Positions 61,720-64,000 of a stretch of 64,000 nucleotides of DNA are shown one piece after another. The notes beneath the pieces are model-generated. The model saw nothing but the letters and a program-made list of their open reading frames with translations, had not been told where the DNA came from and did not search any database. Source of the stretch: JAFGAV01 sp041479055 (GTDB lineage Bacteria; Acidobacteriota; Aminicenantia; Aminicenantales; JAFGAV01); the NCBI GenBank assembly GCA_963702835.1, contig OY969762.1:1798001-1862000 (forward strand), in the 5' to 3' direction. A program made the translations under genes and the position numbers. Every line of letters starts with the position of its first letter. Within the stretch, counting starts at the first letter, position 1.

Positions 61720-63429
61720 ATGTCATTATACTTGTACATCATCCTGGGCTATCTGCTGGTGCTGACCGCCTTCAATTTCCTCCGGGCTGGGCGCATCAAG
61801 AGCCAAGAGGATTTCATGGTAGCCGGCCGCAAGCTCAACCTAACGGTCATGGTCTTCACCCTCATCTGCACCTGGATCGGATCGGGGACGTTCATCGCCG
61901 GCGCCGAGTATGCGGCCAAGGCCGGCTGGTCGTCGCTGTGGCTGCCGGCCGGGGCCTGGTTCGGCATCGCCGTCATCTATTTTCTGGCGGCCAAGATCCG
62001 CACTTTCGGCCAGTACACCGTAGGCGACATTTTGGAGGTCCGCTACGGCAAATTCGCCCGCCTCTTCGGCGCCATCGCCATTATCGTCGCCTTCACCACC
62101 ATCGTCTCCTACCAGTTCCGGGCCGGCGGCTATATCCTGAATGTCGCCACTAACGGCGCCGTCTCGGTCGAGGCCGGCCAGACCATCGCCGCCCTGTTCG
62201 TCATCCTCTTCACGGCCCTGGGCGGGATGGTGGCCGTGGCCCACACCGACCTTCCCAACGGGCTCATCATCCTCCTGGCTTGCTGTGTGGCCTTGCCCTT
62301 TACGGCCCTGGCGGCCGGCGGGTTCAAGGCCGCGCCCGCCGCGCTCCCCGCCCAGCATTTCGCCTTTTTCGCGGCCGACTTCGGCCAGTATCCCGCCCTC
62401 AAAGCCATCGGCTACTTCCTGGCCACCATGCTCCTGCTGATGGGCGTCCAATCCATGTACCAGAAGTTCTATTCGGCCAAGTCGCCCCGCGAGGCAAAGC
62501 GGGCCGTGGCCATCTGGATCGTGGGGACCATCCTGGTGGAGACTCTGGTGGTGGCCATCGCCATCTACTCAGCCGCCGCCCATTGGAAGGACCTGAAGGC
62601 CTTCGAGATCGTAGGACAGGTTAAAAGCGAGGTGGCGGCCAAAAAACAGCCCCTCGCTCCGGAACAAGCCCTGCCCCGCTCTTTGGAGCTGCTCCGGGAA
62701 ATGGAGGCCGCCGGAAACTTCAAGCCCGGACAGGCCGGCCAAGTGGCCGGCGCTCTCCAGGCCGCCCTGGCCGGAGCGGACACTCCCGAAAAAATAGCCG
62801 CCGTCCGGGCGGGGGTCGACCCGGCCTCGGTGGTCCTGCAGGCGGCCAAGGATATAGGCTCCAAGGGCGGGATCAGCCTCATCGTCGGGCTGCTCCTCCT
62901 CGGAGCGGCCTGCGCCGTGGTCATTTCCACGGGCATGAACTACCTCCTCTCCCCTTCGACCAATATTATGCGCGATATCTATCAGCGCTTCCTCAAGCCA
63001 AACGCCGACCAGCGCAAAATGGTCGCCCTGCAGAAGGTTTTTGTGGTCATCCTGGGCCTGTGCGCTTTCCTGATGATCTTTGTTCCCACCGTCCTCCATG
63101 CGCGCATCTCGGTCCTGCGCTATGCCTTTTTCGCCTACACCATGTACGGGGTGTCCATTACTCCGGCCCTGCTGGCCGCCCTGACCTGGAAGAGGGCCAC
63201 CAAGCTGGGCGGAGTGGCGTCCATCGTCTCAGGCGCCGTAACGGCCATTCTTTTCGAGCTGGTCATCCCCAACGCCTTTCCCAATGTGCTCAAGGGGGGA
63301 GACCCCTGGGGCATCCCCAGCATCTACCCGGCCCTGGCCGTTTCCTTGCTCTTCTTAATCATTGGCAGTCTGGCCTCGCCCAAGCCCGGGCCGGAACAGT
63401 TGATCAAACTCTTCCCGGGAAAAAAATGA
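61720..63429 (+). CDS. sodium:solute symporter (SSS family) with an extra soluble loop
   Basis: 569 codons, about 13 helices of the LeuT-like fold, preceded by GGAGGGGGGTTC. Features: 'SQEDFMVAGRKLN' after TM1, 'CTWIGSGTFIAGAEYAAKAG' (substrate/Na+ site), 'GQYTVGDILEVRYGKFARLF' and 'LLMGVQSMYQKFYSAKSPRE'. Between about residues 300 and 380 lies a polar, Ala-rich helical insertion (KKQPLAPEQALPRSLELLRE...) not usual for this family. Na+ driven uptake would link to the ion gradient maintained by the Mrp antiporter; that link is inference. Confidence 0.88.
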   Translation: MSLYLYIILGYLLVLTAFNFLRAGRIKSQEDFMVAGRKLNLTVMVFTLICTWIGSGTFIAGAEYAAKAGWSSLWLPAGAWFGIAVIYFLAAKIRTFGQYTVGDILEVRYGKFARLFGAIAIIVAFTTIVSYQFRAGGYILNVATNGAVSVEAGQTIAALFVILFTALGGMVAVAHTDLPNGLIILLACCVALPFTALAAGGFKAAPAALPAQHFAFFAADFGQYPALKAIGYFLATMLLLMGVQSMYQKFYSAKSPREAKRAVAIWIVGTILVETLVVAIAIYSAAAHWKDLKAFEIVGQVKSEVAAKKQPLAPEQALPRSLELLREMEAAGNFKPGQAGQVAGALQAALAGADTPEKIAAVRAGVDPASVVLQAAKDIGSKGGISLIVGLLLLGAACAVVISTGMNYLLSPSTNIMRDIYQRFLKPNADQRKMVALQKVFVVILGLCAFLMIFVPTVLHARISVLRYAFFAYTMYGVSITPALLAALTWKRATKLGGVASIVSGAVTAILFELVIPNAFPNVLKGGDPWGIPSIYPALAVSLLFLIIGSLASPKPGPEQLIKLFPGKK

Positions 63430-63490
63430 CCCGGCGGCCTCCTCCGGGCCGGCCCCGGCCGCCGAGCACCGTTACGGGTAGGAGGACAGC

Positions 63491-64000
63491 ATGACCATCC
63501 GCACCGGCCTCGTCCGGGACCGGCGATTCCTGGATCACACCATGGGGCCCGGCCATGTGGAGAGCCCTCTTCGACTGGAAGCCATCAGCGCCATGCTGGC
63601 TGAGGAAAAACCGGACAATCTCACCGAGATAGCGCCGCGGCCGGCCACTGAGCAGGAATTGGAGCTCATTCACACCGCCGCCTATGTGCGCTCCATACGG
63701 GAAACCGCTGGAAAGCCGCTGGTCGTTCTCGACCCTGACACCTCAACCTCGGCCTTGAGCTGGGAGACGGCCCGCCTGGCCGCGGGCGGGACGATCGAAG
63801 CCGCCGAGGCTATCCGGCGGGGAGAGGTCCGCAACGCTTTTGCCCTAGTCCGGCCGCCGGGGCATCATGCCGAGGCCGGACGGGCCATGGGCTTTTGCAT
63901 TTTCAACAATGTAGCCGTGGCCGCCGCGCACTTGGTACGAAACGCCGGCCTGAAAAGGGTCCTCATCGCTGACTGGGACCTCCACCAGGGCAACGGCACC
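63491..64000 (+). CDS. histone-deacetylase-family hydrolase (AcuC/HDAC-like), 3' end outside window
   Basis: 170 codons visible from ATG 63491 with AGGAGG 7 nt upstream; the frame is open to the last base. 'HTMGPGHVESPLRLEAISAM', 'VRPPGHHAEAGRAMGFCIFN' (catalytic His pair) and 'VLIADWDLHQGNGT' (Zn-binding D-x-H) identify the arginase/deacetylase fold. Such bacterial enzymes deacetylate small acetyl-amides or acetyl-lysine. It starts 62 nt after the symporter. Confidence 0.9.
   Translation, partial: MTIRTGLVRDRRFLDHTMGPGHVESPLRLEAISAMLAEEKPDNLTEIAPRPATEQELELIHTAAYVRSIRETAGKPLVVLDPDTSTSALSWETARLAAGGTIEAAEAIRRGEVRNAFALVRPPGHHAEAGRAMGFCIFNNVAVAAAHLVRNAGLKRVLIADWDLHQGNGT

Overview
The window is a stretch of a Gram-negative bacterial chromosome. 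GC-rich backbone (most genes read as high-GC) flanks a roughly 38 kb surface-polysaccharide island that contains AT-rich and mobile-element-scarred sections. Outer-membrane barrel proteins, a lipoprotein, a Wzx/Wzy-type glycan cluster and a PAS-rich phosphorelay fit a diderm. The style of the genome (small secreted barrel families, split Mrp antiporter, FkbM arrays) suggests the Acidobacteriota/Aminicenantes neighbourhood. That placement is an inference from general resemblance; no rRNA gene or other taxonomic marker is present to prove it.

Layout. 1-2.5 kb (+): a cut DUF5668/LiaF-like membrane protein, an unknown membrane protein and two related small barrel proteins. 2.5-9.9 kb (+): one tightly overlapping Mrp-type cation/proton antiporter operon in the order E-F-G-A'(MbhD-like)-A''(MbhE-like)-B-C-D-D-small-D. 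This is the order of the membrane arm of archaeal Mbh/Mbs complexes, but no hydrogenase genes follow. 10.1-48.7 kb (all on -): the polysaccharide cluster. Its transcription probably starts near 48.75 kb with a 64-codon ORF and a NusG/RfaH-like antiterminator. It then runs through a Wzz-like chain-length protein, a CDP-3,6-dideoxyhexose pathway (RfbG, RfbH, reductase, RfbF, SDR), and a compact seven-gene module (NeuB-like synthase without SAF domain, KdsC-like phosphatase, TPP enzyme, TIM-barrel isomerase, three SDRs). Beyond that lie an array of FkbM methyltransferases with a decayed gmhA, a C-methyltransferase-like protein, Wzx, several glycosyltransferases, two O-antigen-ligase/polymerase-like proteins, a WecA-type initiating enzyme, an ElyC-like protein interrupted by an amber codon, and a WbpM/FlaA1-type dehydratase. 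49-54.5 kb (+): sensor kinase, single receiver, and a receiver-PASx5-HD-GYP protein. 54.5-56.4 kb (-): two more barrel proteins, the second followed by a clear terminator. 56.5 kb: tRNA-Thr(CGU). 56.7-64 kb (+): SMC, B12-binding radical SAM protein, Na+/solute symporter and a histone-deacetylase-like hydrolase cut by the window edge.

The polysaccharide island is visibly under reconstruction. I count at least nine gene remnants or chimeras: sugar transferase tail, SDR tails, Gmd tail, gmhA, two FkbM genes, and two IS remnants. Three otherwise good genes (SMC, the TPP enzyme, Wzz) carry single-nucleotide frameshifts that may instead be sequencing indels. The most interesting candidates for new biology are the seven-gene NeuB-like/TPP module, the split Mrp complex whose third antiporter subunit has lost the usual TM7 lysine, and the FkbM/gmhA array.
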